Source: Monoplex corrugatus (lineage: Eukaryota > Mollusca > Gastropoda > Littorinimorpha > Ranellidae). From it: 64,000 nt of DNA. The translations under genes were made by a program, and so were the position numbers. Position 1 is the stretch's first letter. Each line of letters opens with the position of its first letter. The DNA lies in contig CM060306.1 of assembly GCA_030674185.1 (NCBI GenBank), positions 33,876,981-33,940,980 on the forward strand. The letters are read 5' to 3'. Positions 24,301 to 39,052 of the stretch are shown here, piece after piece. The notes below the pieces were generated by a model, which saw only the letters and a list, made by a program, of their open reading frames with translations, made no database searches and had not been told where the DNA came from.

Positions 24301-25126
24301 CACCCTTTGACTCCCACAACCTGTCCACTGGCATCCTGCATTGTCAACCTTGCTAACAAAGCAAAAACTCAACCCTTTGATTCCTTCAGTCTATCCACCA
24401 GCTTCCTGCAGGAAGCTGGTGGATAGGCTGAGGGAGTCAAAGGGTTAAGTTTTTACAGTTGGTAGATATGGTGTGGGAGTCGAGTTAATTTTCTCAAAAC
24501 ATGCAATATGGGTTAATAAGAAATCTCACCTTGCACAATGTCAGCGGCAGGTCCTGCTTCTGCCCCTGCTGCTCCTGAGGACTTGTTGAGCATCTGCTCC
24601 AGATCATTAATCTGCTTGAAGAGTGGGGAGGCCATCAGAAGGTTGACCCAGTCCTGCTCCTGGTTGCCTGTAGGTGAGAACCTGTGGAAGAACACATATA
24701 ATGCTGCTATTACTAATAATTAGTGAATAATAATACTGGATAAAAAACATGTTAATGACAATGCAGGAGTGCAGATCCACATCTAACTCTGCCATATCCC
24801 TACAATGAAAAGATCCTTTCAGCAGTCTGTTAGTTGCTATGCAGACAATTCTTCCACCTCTCCAGTGGCCTTTCTCAGGCTAAGCAGTTACTTATTAATA
24901 ACAATAAAATTGTTAGTGAGTCGACTCTTTCTTGACTTAGTCAATAACCCCTTCAACTGCGAATACTTTTCACTGCATTGTATGCCAAGAAAATGTTGAA
25001 AATTTTTTCTAAATTATACCTTGATTTTTGTTCACTCATATCTCCAAAACTATTCTGTATCAATATAATCTGCATATACTGAACCAGACTGTGAAACAAT
25101 CTTCCTGAAACACCATGCTCCTTTTA

Positions 25127-25167
<41 letters not shown>

Positions 25168-28100
25168 TCCACTCACACACACACACACACAGAGGGAGAG
25201 AAAACTGGCCCAGAATGTGCCTCACCACTTTTATTTACTACTAACCCTTCCTTCCTCCCTCCCCCTTTCACACCACTAAGCTTGATGTACTCAGGAAAAA
25301 AAAAGAACTGCCAGGGGAGATAAATCTTGTAACTTAACAGTCAAAATGTCTGATGAGCTGAATGAAACTCTACCACAATGCACATCGACAATGCTTTGTC
25401 AAGAGTGAAATCATGATGTAAACATACATCAACAGTGACAACCAAGAGATTAAAGAAATCTGTGACCTTCTAGGTCCACAACGATATTATTAGTATTTGC
25501 ACTGAGCTAATTTTGTCCACGCGGACAGTTCAGAGCAGGCACACAAACAAACACACGCTCTCTCCTTCAAAATTTTACCATTGCCATCAATCATGCACAT
25601 TCTCTAGTCTACCTCTTTATCCATGTAAGCCCTGAACAAAACGCCACAAATATCTGTGTTTGCCTTTTAATTATGGCATAGACCTATTCACTAACACTGT
25701 AGCAGAAATTACTATTGATAAAAAATCTTACTCTTTTTGAATCACACAATCAGTGAATGTTTTCTATGTTGACAATGAATGAACTTCTTTCTTTTCTGTA
25801 TCTGAGCATGATCATGATTGAAATGGTCAGTCTCAGTGTGGATGAGTCATATTTGTAGGTATGAATTAAAAGATGGCAAAATTAAAAACAAGTAACCCGC
25901 GTATAAGATGACTCACCCAGTCAGCTGAGCTGTGGAAAGCGATTCCTTTCGAGTCTTATCAGCAGGACCAGACTTCTCAAGGGAACTCTGAAGGCTCTGT
26001 TCTTGCTGCCGTCGTCTCAACTCATCCCTCAGTTCTTCGTCAGCATCCAGCTGTCCTGTCTTTTCCAGCTTGGCCACCTCGGCTTGTTGACGCCGTTTTC
26101 GTCGAGCTTCCAGTTTTGTGGCTAGTGAATCACTGGATTTGGATTTTTCCTGTTCCATGTTGTCCTGTGGAAGGAGGTGAGAAAGTAGTTATGAATGACC
26201 TGCGAGGTTGGTGGGCAAGAGAAAGAAAAAGAAGGGAGAAAAGTGGGGTGCAGGGAAGAAGAGATAGGAGGAATATGTAAGAACAGACAGAAAGAAAGGA
26301 ATTAGAAGACACAGGAGTGGGGAGGAGACAACTGGAGAGAATGGAGAGAGAGAGAAAAGACACACAAGCACACACACATGGTCAGACAGACAAGGGAAGA
26401 CAGGTGAGAGAAAGACGGAGAGAATTAGACACAAAGAGAGCTTAAAACTCTAAATTCAAAACAGTTTTATCGTAGGCCACCAGATCCACTTGCATGCTAC
26501 CCTCTCTCATCTTCTGTCATCACTACTTCCCACACACACACACATGTACACACATGCATGCATTCACTAATGCAAGCTGGAGAGTTTAGAGACAGAGACA
26601 TACTCTGACAGGCAGACAACAAAATAAATTAAACAGCTAAGAAACAAAAGTCACATTCTCTTGTCATGTGTTTGTGGTGTCTGTTTACTTGAATGCTGGC
26701 AGCCCCTTCAATTCAGATGACATGAAACAGTTATGCTTGAAAAGCACTTTAGAGTGTCATTTATGAACAACAGACATGATAACTGAATAATTAGGACAAT
26801 GGCCTTCTGATTGAAAGGTCTGGGTTTGAACCTGTTTGGCAACCACCTGGTGGGCAGAAGACAGATTTTCCAATCTTTAAGGTCATTACATGTACAGATT
26901 TGCTAGTGTCTTAATCTCCTTGTTTATATGCTCAATGAACATTGAATATACATGTTAAAGATCTGTAATCCATGTCAGTGTTTGATGACACGTGGAAACA
27001 TTAGAACACCCAGCATGCACACCCCTGAAGAAGGAGTATGATTGTCCAAATGATGGGGTAAACATAAGAGCGCCCAGCATGCACACCCCTGAAAAAGGGG
27101 TAAGACTACCTATGTGGCCGGATAAATATGAGACCACCCAACATGCACATCCCTCAAAATAAAGGGGTATGAATACCTAAATCATGGGAACATGAGAGCA
27201 CCCAGCATGACTGCCTTATTGTGGGGCAAAATAAAAATCCCAAAAACAGACATGCACATAAACATCCACTTTATATTCGAGAACATGGAGGAGTTACAGC
27301 TTATGAACAACAACAACAACATAAATCCTGAACAATCCTTATACAACTTGTCAAGACCCTTCCTGCCAAAAAGATATGGGTGAAGAAAAGTAGCTACATA
27401 AGTTATCAGTATTATTCTCTGTTATCTTACCTTCAGTTTTGCAATGTTTTTCTCATGTTCTTTCATAAGACGATCTTTCTCTTCCTTACTAAGGTTGGCA
27501 GTAGTAATCTCCTCTTTTTCTCTGCGGTCTCTCTCCTCCAATTGTTGTTTCTTCAGTCGTTCTTTCTCCGCTGCTCTTTCCTTCTGTCTCTCCACCTCAC
27601 GTCTATGTTCCTCCTCAAGATCTTTCTCCAGTTGTCTGCACATGCAAAAGCATACACATGTCAATACACAGACACATACAAATAAAGGCACATGCACAAA
27701 CACACATGTGCACATGTATAAACATACATGACTTCACTGTATATTTTCACACAATTACATCAAGCAATATGCTTTCTGTGCAGCTGTAATCAATTCAGAA
27801 TGATTCACTGATTATGTGGTAGCTCTGGCGGTGACAATTGGTGATTGGGTAAGTAGCATGAACCACTAGCCTGTAAGCTAGATTTCCATGCTAGTTATAA
27901 AAGAAAAAATACTTTATGCAAATTTAAGCCATCTTATCTGTATTACACTTTTAAAAATATTTTTTGTGCACTTTCACAGATCACTTACGATATAAAATTT
28001 CACTGTTTTTCTGAACTGAAAATTTCCATTGGCAAAAGTTCACTAAAATTGGAAAATAATTATCATCAAGTTCAAATATTACTCACTTCATCTGAGCTTG

Positions 28101-31100
28101 CATTTTCTTCATTCTTTCCTCTTCCCTCTTTTTCTGTTCTGCCTTTCGTTTTGCAAGCTCTTCCTGCATCTTCTTCATGACATCACGACGATATTTCTCT
28201 GCCTCCTCTTTGGCTTCTCTGGCCTCAAGCTCATATTTCTTCTTCAGCTCTTCCACAGGGGAGTAGCTGCGCATGGCATCAGCAATCTCTTTGAGCTGTT
28301 TTTCTTTCAGCTCCAGACGAGCGTTGGTGTCTGTAATCTCCTGCTGAGGAAGCACTTCCTTCTCTGCTTGGGCCAGAAGCTGGGTAGTCAGGTTGTCAAA
28401 ATCATTGAGTTGTTTCTGGAAAAACACAAAAATCAGATTGCCAATACTGATTGTCAAAACAGAACAAGACAGTAAAGCTTTACCGACTCTTCTCCTTTTC
28501 TGTCTGTAATACTGAACATCATTTATGCCAAGTGACTATTCTACATACATGATGCCTTGCAATGAAGATCAGTGACCAAAACTTCAGAGAATATTACAGC
28601 ACCCTCATCAAATTGCAATTAGAATGTTATGATCCGCTGTCAACGAGTACATTCTCTCTAACGACACTGACATCTTGTGTGTGACTGAAACGTGGTTACG
28701 GGAAGCTGGTGACGAGGCGAAATGCCGCGATCTAGCCCCACCGGGCCACACCACCACCTCCTTCCCTCGCTCAACCTCTACATGCGGGGGCGGTCTTGCC
28801 TTCGTTGTGTCAGACAGACTACTACCGCACTCTACTTTCACTAGTGTTTTCCCCTTCAGCCATACCTCCTTCGAGATGGCACAGTTGTCACTATCACTAG
28901 GGCAGTCTCATCTCCATGTTTTTTGTATATATCGTCCACCACCAAGCAGAAAGAACAATCTCACTGACCATTTGTTTATTCAAGAATTCCCTGATCTTCT
29001 GGAATATGCCAACAGTTTAAAGGGCTCTTTACTTATAGTGGGGGACTTTAACTTTCACTTTGACATTCCTACTCAGCTATACACAGCCAAGGTGCTAGAC
29101 ATTATTAGTTTTTTTGACTTGCGTCAGTCAGTCTCTGAGCCCACACACACTCGTGGTCACATCGTGGACTGGGTGGTTTACAGGGAGGAGGACGACCTCC
29201 TAAAGTCGACAACCGTAGACCATAACTTGTCGTCTGACCATTTTTGTGTTTTATGTTCCCTAAACCTCTCCAAGCCCCTTGTTCCCCGCACCTATAGGCG
29301 AGTGCGCAGACTGGCTTCTCTGGACACCACAGCCTTCAAGACATCGCTTGTAGCCGACATGCCGTCTGAGCCCACAGCTGATGAACTCTGTCGTGTCCTT
29401 CGCTCTACGCTTGACACACACGCCCCAGCGACGCGTCGTCTGGTCTCTGACCGTCCACACTCTCAATGGTACAATAGTGTAGGACCTGAACTGTTAGAGG
29501 CCAAGCGTGAGCGTAGGAAAGCGGAGAAACAATGGCGCACTACTGGACTCACTGTTCATAGACAGATCTTTCAGCTCGCCAGGAACAAAGTGACTAACAT
29601 TGTTCATCGTACAAAATCAGCATTCTTTTCCTCACAGATTCTTGCATGCACAACAGCTAAGCAGTTATTTGGTGTCACAAACAATATCCTTGGCAAAGTA
29701 GACACTTCTCCTCTTCCAACAATTTATTCAGTGCATGAACTTCCTCAGAAATTTGCAGACTTTTTTGCAAGCAAGATTGCTTTGATCCGTGAAAAACTTG
29801 ATTCTGCTGTTGTTCCCCCTGTTCGTGTACCCGATGACAGAGTGTATCGTGGTCCTAATTTGCATGTCTTTAAGCCAGTCACAGAAGAGTTTGTTAAGAA
29901 AATGTGTCTGAATTGTAATCCAAAGTCATGTGAACTTGACCCCGTGCCAACAGCTTGTCTCATTGACTGTCTTGATGTTTTGTTACCCCAGATAACTCAC
30001 GTCATGAATACTTCTCTCTCCTCTGGTTGTTTTCCACCCATCTTTAAGTTAGCAATTGTTCGGCCACTTTTAAAGAAGGCATCATTAGATCGGAACTGTT
30101 TAAAGAATTATAGACCCGTTTCTAATCTGTCATTCCTTTCTAAAGTTCTTGAGAAAATCGTTCTTTCCCAACTGTTAGACCACCTCACTCACAACCACCT
30201 CCTGAATCCACACCAGTCAGCATACAGGCAGTCACACAGCACTGAAACAGCTCTCCTGAGGATAGTCAACGACATTCTTCTCGGTCTTGACAATGACCGA
30301 GTTTCCATTCTTGCTCTCTTAGATCTCTCCGCTGCCTTTGACACTATTGATCATTCTATCCTTCTGTCCAGACTTCAAACTTCTTTTGGCATCTGTGGTT
30401 CTGTTCTGAGTTGGTTCCAATCCTATTTAGTCGATCGCACTCAAACTGTCTGTGTGAAGGGTGTTTCTTCTGAACCATCTGTTCTGTCTTCCGGCGTCCC
30501 ACAAGGGTCTGTTCTGGGACCCATGCTTTTTGTGCTGTATGCGTCACCTGTGTCCGATGTCATCAGTCGTCACGCCATGTCACATGAGAGCTTCGCTGAT
30601 GATACTCAGGTTCATCAGTCGGCTTCCATTAATGAAATTGATGGGCTGATGGCTCGGACGCAGGGGTGCATTTCAGACCTGAAGGTATGGATGACACAAA
30701 ATAAACTTCAGCTAAATGATGACAAAACGGAACTCCTCCTAGCTTGCCCCAAAAAATTTCTCAGCCAACCATCTTTGCCCACTTCTCTTGAAATGGGCAA
30801 TATCACAGTTCCCTTTTCTTCCGCTGTTCGCAGTCTTGGGGTCACTCTTGACCAAACCCTCTCTTTTCAGCAACACATCTCAAATGTTTGTAGAAGTGCT
30901 TACTTTGAACTTCGGAAGATTAGCTCTGTCCGCCACCTCCTGTCTGCTGACGCTACTAAAACTCTAGTCTGTGCTTTCATCTTCTCTAAACTTGACTATT
31001 GCAACTCTCTTTTGGTTGGACTTCCTAAACATCTCTTACATAGACTTCAACGAATACAGAATAATGCCGCCCGTCTGGTTTGTAGGTCCTCTAAATTTGA

Positions 31101-31498
31101 ACATGTCTCTCCTTTGCTTCACTCACTTCACTGGCTTCCCATCTCAGACAGGATAGATTACAAAATTTCTTCACTGACCTACCATGCTGTCTCTGGCACT
31201 GGCCCTGAATACCTCTCTGAACTTGTTCACATTTACACTCCTTCTCGCTCTCTCCGCTCTTCATCTGACACTAGACTTCTCCGCATTCCCTCTGTGAGGA
31301 CAAAAACTTATGGCCAACGATCTTTCTCTTACCAGGCTCCCACAACGTGGAATACCCTACCAATTCCTCTCAGGCACGCAGAGTCTATTACCTCTTTCAA
31401 AACCTCACTCAAAACACATCTGTTCTCGTGCTGACTTCTCCTCTTCGTGGTACTTCTTCTTTATGCTTATGATATTGACAACCTGCGATCGTGTATGT

Positions 31499-31532
<34 letters not shown>

Positions 31533-31549
31533 CGTGCGCGCGCGCGTGC

Positions 31550-31619
<70 letters not shown>

Positions 31620-34600
31620 GTAAAGCGCCAGAAGCAATTTTTTTGGACTGTGCGCTATATAAATGCTCATTATTATTATTATTATTACGAAAGGTCTGTT
31701 GTTGTTTCATTGCGTAAGTCAGTGTTTGAACTTGAATATTCTGTGGTTTTTGATGTATCTTCTTACTTGTGTAGCTTTGATGGTGGTGGTTTTCTCATTG
31801 TATACGTAGTTGTGAACATTTTTTGTTTTGCGAAATGTAAAGCGCTGGTGAGCATGTTTGCATGGAATATGCGCTATATAAATAAACATTATTATTATTA
31901 TTATTATTATCTTGAAAAGTGTCCAATCCACTGAAATTGATGCATTCCAATAAGAATGAGCTTAGGGACAATCTTCACTGGCAAAACAGCTACCTTACAC
32001 TCAACATTTTGTTGTTTTAATACTAAGCTGAGATAAATGACCATCAGAGAAACAAGATACGCTGAACTGTACTATCACAGTCTTCCACTGATGTTCACTG
32101 ACCTGCTGTTGTCTCTTGAGGTCTTCCTTACGCTGGGTCAGTTCATCCTGTGACATGGACCCAGCATTTCCTACAAGATCCAGCAGCTCCTGAAACAACA
32201 TGGCAACAGAATCATCATCATGACAATGTACTCCTGAAACAACATGGCTACGGAATCATCATCATGACAATGTACTCCTGAAACAACATGGCTACGGAAT
32301 CATCATCATGACAATGTACTCCTGAAACAACATGGCAACAGAATCATCATCATGACAATGTACTCCTGAAACAACATGGCAACAGAATCATCATCATGAC
32401 AATATACTAGTCAGTTGTCATGCTGTATAATTTCAAAACATGTTGTGAATAATGACAAGACAGTTGCGATCAGTCTCAATAATACTATTCTCATGCTACC
32501 CTTTTCACCCCCTCACCCTATCCACCAGCTTCCTGCACTCTCAACCTCTATCCACCTGCTTCTTACAAGAAGCTTGTGGGCAGAATGAAAGAATGAAAAG
32601 ATGAATACATAGCGTGGGTAGAATGAAGGAGTGAATAAATTAATATTACTTGCAGATGTTTCTTCATTATAAGATCTGTATTTTCATTCTGTTGCTGATT
32701 CTTTATATCAGCAATCTCACCATTATCATTACCATTTCTTGTTACATCAAATCTTTAGGTACATGAGACAAGATCTGTTAGAAAGTGAAGAGGAGTTAGT
32801 GGTTGTTTGTTTTCTTTTCTTTTTCATTCATTCAGTTTTTTTCCTTTCTCACTCCCTGTTTCATTTATTTTCAGCATCAGCCAGTTTCTTCATTACCATT
32901 CCTGTTGCATTATTAACTCACTGCAGTACTGGTGACCGTATACTTATATGCACTTTTATCAGCGACTGGAGCAGTTTAGCTGATCACTACATGGTTTGCA
33001 GTACTGTCAGGAGGTAATGCACTTTTGCTGATGACATGTTGGTCGACACATGGAGCAGTAAATAATTACAGACACACAATTGTTGTATGATTGAAAAGCC
33101 CTGGAACGGCCAGCATGTGTATTACTTTCCATGGCAATAACAGTGTTTCTACACTTAGCTAGTGCAGCACACCTATTTTCTCTGAGTGTGGGTGGGTGTG
33201 ATGTCAGTTTCAAAGGAGTAAACAGGCTGTTGTCTGGTAAATGAAGAATTGTTGATTAAAGATAAAATGGAGATACTGAGGTTTATTTTCAGCATCAATA
33301 AACGCCAACACTGATTCTCTGAAAGGATATTCAATACACAGAATTATATAACTGGATTATTGTGGTATGAGTTTTTTTTTTCTCTCTGGAACATATTGTT
33401 TACTATTTTCAAACCTGCTGGTGAGTATCTTGCAAGTAACTGACAATTCTAATCTTTTCTAGCAGAGTGTAAATCTACTTAAAGTCATGTAGTTCTGTTT
33501 TGTGTTAATGGTTTGTTCTGTGGAATGTTTCAGAAATTCCGCCAAACAGACTGTTACATAGCTCAATCAAAATGTTGTCTGAACTGAGTTAATTCAGAAG
33601 TATAAGTACAAGACCTGTTCGAAAGCGGAGAGGAGTTTTTCACGTTCACTCTGTCGCTGGTTTTCCAAGTCGGCCAGTTTCTGTCTAAGGGCAGCCTCTC
33701 TGGCCTTGGCCAGCTGGTCTTCTAAATGAATGGCTTCCTTCATGTGGCGCTGACGCAGCACTGTGTAAATCATGTTCTCTGCCTGCTTGCCATCTTTACC
33801 CTGAATCATAAAAACATTAAAACTCTGTGAATATAAAGGACTGCTCAGAGTATTTACAACCACTGAGTATTTACAACCATTACATCCATTTGATGCAAAA
33901 ACTGTCATGAATCTCAGGTAAACAATAAAGCAGCATGTTTGGTTTTCAAACCAGTCAATCAAGGATTCGTAAATATCGCATGAATGATTTGAAGAATAAC
34001 ACATGAGGAAAATGAACTACAAAAAGCCAATCATTGAACCAATGTTACAAAAATAATATGTTTTTCTAAAGTAAATAAAACAGTGACAGTTTTCATTTCA
34101 GTGGCCCTAGTTTTGAGCTATGTTAGCAAAACACATCTGATGCTAAAAACGGATGCTTTTTCCATATGCCAATTCTACATTAAATCTATCAAAATTCTAA
34201 TACTTTTCTGATAAAACAGGTATTTCATTTGTCCTTTTTTCATGGAAAATAGTACAGAAGTGTGAATATTGCCAAACATAAAAAGACACTTTCTGCACAC
34301 TGAATCACTGATGACCCAGTGAAACAAATTTACATATTTCAGAAACTTTTTAAGACAAATGAACTATGTTTTGTTGCATTATCTTCACCATTATCTCTTC
34401 TTGTTGAAAAAACAAACCTCATTTTGTCAAAAGTTTGCAATACATGGTCAATTGTTTTTAATCTAATCAAGTTCAGTTGCTAGACCCGCTAAAGCAGCCC
34501 CTTGCAACACTGTCACATTTGGTGACAGAGATTCAAAACCTTTTTGCCCAGCTTGAGGCCTCTTCAGCTTTATGCTGTGTGCGGTTTCTACAATGAAACG

Positions 34601-36505
34601 ATTTCACCCTCTACCAAGCATCAAAGAATACTGATGCGTCAATGCATAAAATATGACATTACACTGACAAAGAAACTGATTTTATAAAGTCATAAGTACA
34701 TACCATTAATTTTTGTTATGGTAAAAACTAATTAAAACTTGCCATTTTGATAAACACATACAAACTTCTGATTTCTTATTTGGCCTATGATCCAATTTCT
34801 GTGAAATGACTGGACAGTCTCTGCAAATCAGTCTGAATCAAGACACCCTATGATTAAACAGGAACAGGAGTACTGTGCTGACAGTTAAACAGTTATGTGC
34901 AATGGATTATATAGACCAGCATGCAGAACTACATAACATCTTACTTTAGTGTTTTGTTTCACAAATGACACAAAAAGGGCAACAGAATTTCCCTACTGCA
35001 AGGGTGCAACTTAGAAAAAGTAAAAAAACTGAAAGGGGTCCAAGGGCAGGCAGCGCTGAAGCTTTTTCAAAAAACGGATTTTCCGTTTCTGACTCTTTTG
35101 AAAAAACGGATTTCGTCGTCAAAAGAAAAAGTTGCACCCATGCTACTGTCATAAACTGTCATGCACTGTAAAATAAATCAGTATCAGTTACAATGGAAAA
35201 TTTAAATAACCAACTAGAACATTAATTTCCTTAAACTTGCAACCTTTACAACTCAAGAAAAACAGCAAAAAACCCCATCAATAATGTGTTTTTTTTTCTG
35301 GAGCAACAAACTTTTCTAACAGTCGAATAATTCTCATTTATTTTTCAAAGGATTCACATTTTGTCTTTTTGACTGATCTAGTGAACTCATTATCAGACGT
35401 TCCTCATTCAATAGTCAAACCTTTGAAACATCATTCAATAAGAACAATGACTAACTTTTCACCAGGTGACCTAGAAGTCATATTCTGTTCAATTGATGAT
35501 GAAATCAAGTCACTGTTTGGTTATTAATTGATCACAGCAAACAAGTCATTCAGTGTCAACAACAACAGACTGTGAACATGCCACAAACCACCACAATATA
35601 GACACACATGTGCTCACAACAATACAATAGTGAAAACATCAACTTACAGTCTCTTAAAGAAAGCCACACTAACTTCACAAAATGCTGAAGGTACTGTAGG
35701 CAATACAGCTTTGATAAAAACAACAAGTGAAAAACACACGTCTTGTTATGATTTGTTTTAAAACCATAACACCTAATTCGTTCTGGAATGTTGTTTTTAC
35801 AGGAAAGCAGATAAATGTGTAATTGATAGTAAGAGTGTTTATCAATGAACATATCACTTACAAAACACTGGAATTATGTCATATATCCGGCTTTCAGAAA
35901 TTAAACAACTCAAGGGAGCACCAGTGAAAGCTGCTGATAGCGCTGGAGAATACATACTAACACAGGAAGTCAAGCTGTCAACTATGGGCTAATCATAGCT
36001 TCAATCTGTCAACTATAAACTAATCATAGCTTCTGATATGGAAATAACAGTTGGAAACCTAACCAAACAATGCCAACTTTTAGGCAAGTGCTTTACTGTA
36101 CTTTCTCATTTCAATTTGATTCTTAACGTTACTTAGTCATGGTGGTCATTAACATATTATGTACCATGCACACGATGTTGAGGTGCAAGTGCAAGCAAAA
36201 CAATACATCTACCATGCCCTGCTACATACCTTGGTCTTCTTAGATGATTCACCCTTTTTACTCTGATTAACAGCAAGATTCACATATTAATGTAATAAAG
36301 CCTGCTATCATTCTTATCATCATCTACATCTCTCTTCATCATAATCATCAGTTTCTTTTTCTCTCACACAGACATGTGTGCATGTGAGCTCAAACACACA
36401 AACACACCACAAAACACACACAAAACACTAGCTACGCGCGCGCACACACACACACACACATACACACACACCACCAACCCACCCACACCACCACAACAAC
36501 AGACA

Positions 36506-36568
<63 letters not shown>

Positions 36569-36635
36569 CACAACACAACACAACACAACACACACACACA
36601 CAACAGACAAGACAGACAGACACAGACAGACAGAC

Positions 36636-36675
<40 letters not shown>

Positions 36676-37539
36676 ACACAACGCACACACAGCACAACAC
36701 ACACACACACACACACAGAGGCAAATCTGTCAGCCGAGCAACCATTTGCCTCAAATGCAAAAACAATCTGAGGAGAAAAAACGTAAAAACAATACAAAAC
36801 AATATGAGCACATGTGATGATAAAGAAAATGTAGTCATTACTCACACAAATAGAAAAAATCCCTTTGGACTTCACATTTCTATTACATGTATATGATAAT
36901 CTCAAAACACCAAAGTGTATGACTTAGTGGTTAAAGCATCCATGCAGGAAGCAAGTCATCCAGGCTTGAATCCTGGATCAGGCAAGGGTTTTTCTGTCCC
37001 TCTCTACTAGATCTTAAGTGTTAATCTAGGTGCTAGTTTTCAGATGGGACAATAACCTGAAATCCCATGTGCAGCATGCACTCAGCATGCATTAAAGATC
37101 CCATGGCAACAAAGGTGTTTTTGTTTATCTGTCCTAATTTTTGCGCTGCCACAGTGGTGTTGATCTCTTGCTGCTCATTCTGGCTCTTCAATACACCACA
37201 AACCCCAAGTTCATTAAGCTGAAGTCACAATGCCAGGCAGTGTATAGAAGTGAGCACTGTCAAGCCACAATGGGCCCACCCACCATAGGAGACCCTGCAT
37301 TGCTGATGGGTCACTTTAGTAAAGTTCCCCAGTGCCTGTTCTAATCCAATTTACAGGGGACACTGCCTACTAAGCCCCCTATTAAATTAATGACAATGTG
37401 TGGGTGTGGGTGTATGTGTGTGCTCAGTTGTGGAACCAGGCCAAGCGAGAACACCAGCCTCCACACCTAACCATGGGTAAACAGAAACACACACACACAC
37501 ACACACACACAATACACACACACACACACACAATACACA

Positions 37540-37571
<32 letters not shown>

Positions 37572-38250
37572 TACACACACACACACACACATGCGTGCGC
37601 ACACACACACACACACAATAATAATGTAAAAAATAGAGGGTGGCATTGCACTTCACTGACACGCTCTGACCAGGGAGAGCAGCCCAAAACTAACATTGCA
37701 AATTCAACATGATCATAAATACAAAAAACAAAAATCAAGAAACACAAAACTAAATCATTCTAACCTTAACGGAGTCTTTGAGGGTAGTACTTTCCACTTT
37801 TTTGGCTAGCTGTTCATTCAGCTTGTCTCTCTCTTGCTGCTGGCGGATTGTCTCCTCTTCCATCTCCAGTTTCTGCTGCTCTGAAAGCTGGGCTACGCGC
37901 TTATGGCGACGCTCTGCAATCTGCGCACAAATATCACTTAGAGAAATCCCAAACCATTTACATGATAATTTTAATAAAATGAGGTGTTTATGACCGTTTC
38001 ACACAGCAGAGTAACTCACACAGCAGAGTAACTATCTTTAGAGATCAGTAAAACAGATAATCAGCTGAACGGCTACTTTACAATTTAAAATCGTCATGCT
38101 TTTTCTTTTTTTTTTCCTTTTTAAGAGCTCATCATTTATACGTTGACAACACACATAAAAACTCACTTAAATGGTTTCTTTCACATGCTCAGTCCTTACA
38201 GAAGCGTGCGCGCACACACACACACACACACACACATGTGCACACACATG

Positions 38251-38281
<31 letters not shown>

Positions 38282-38752
38282 ACAGACACACTCTTGTCAA
38301 TGTGCACAAAACTCTCTCTTTTTTTTTTATTCACAGACATGCATACAGACAGGGGGAAAGAGGGAGAGAGAGAGAGGAAGAGACATAGAGAGATAGAGAG
38401 AGTGAGAGAGACAGACAGGTAGAGACAGAGATACAAGGACAATGACAGTGAAAATTTCTCACCATCCAACAGAACAGCCTCTCTGTTGTTATGCAAAATT
38501 CGATAGAGTATAGGTACACTTATATCTACAGAATTTGTGCCTTATTACACCCACCTTGTCAGCTAAAGCTTTGTTCTGTCTCTGTCGCTCTGATTCCAGA
38601 TTGCGTTCAATTGCTTCCTGCTCTTTCTTGAATTTGGCCAGCAGTCGCTTGTGCTCATCATCCGACAGTTTGTCTCCCTTCAGCAACATCTCCCGATCTA
38701 ACTGTGCCTTGTGAGAGTCCAACACCTAAAAAAGATAATAATAATAATAATG

Positions 38753-38792
<40 letters not shown>

Positions 38793-38842
38793 TGATGATG
38801 ATGATGATGATATAATGATGATGATAATAATAACAATGATAA

Positions 38843-38874
<32 letters not shown>

Positions 38875-38971
38875 ACATTCTGATATAGCACTGTTTTCCA
38901 TAACTCATTTACTGTGTTTTTCACATTATTTACCAGATGCTGAGTATAATACATAAACATGCACTGATCTG

Positions 38972-39052
<81 letters not shown>

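Noticed and set aside
36364..36905. Overlapping Cys/Val and Thr/His frames
   Set aside because: Direct translation of CA/GT dinucleotide repeats; the same applies to every other such frame in the window.
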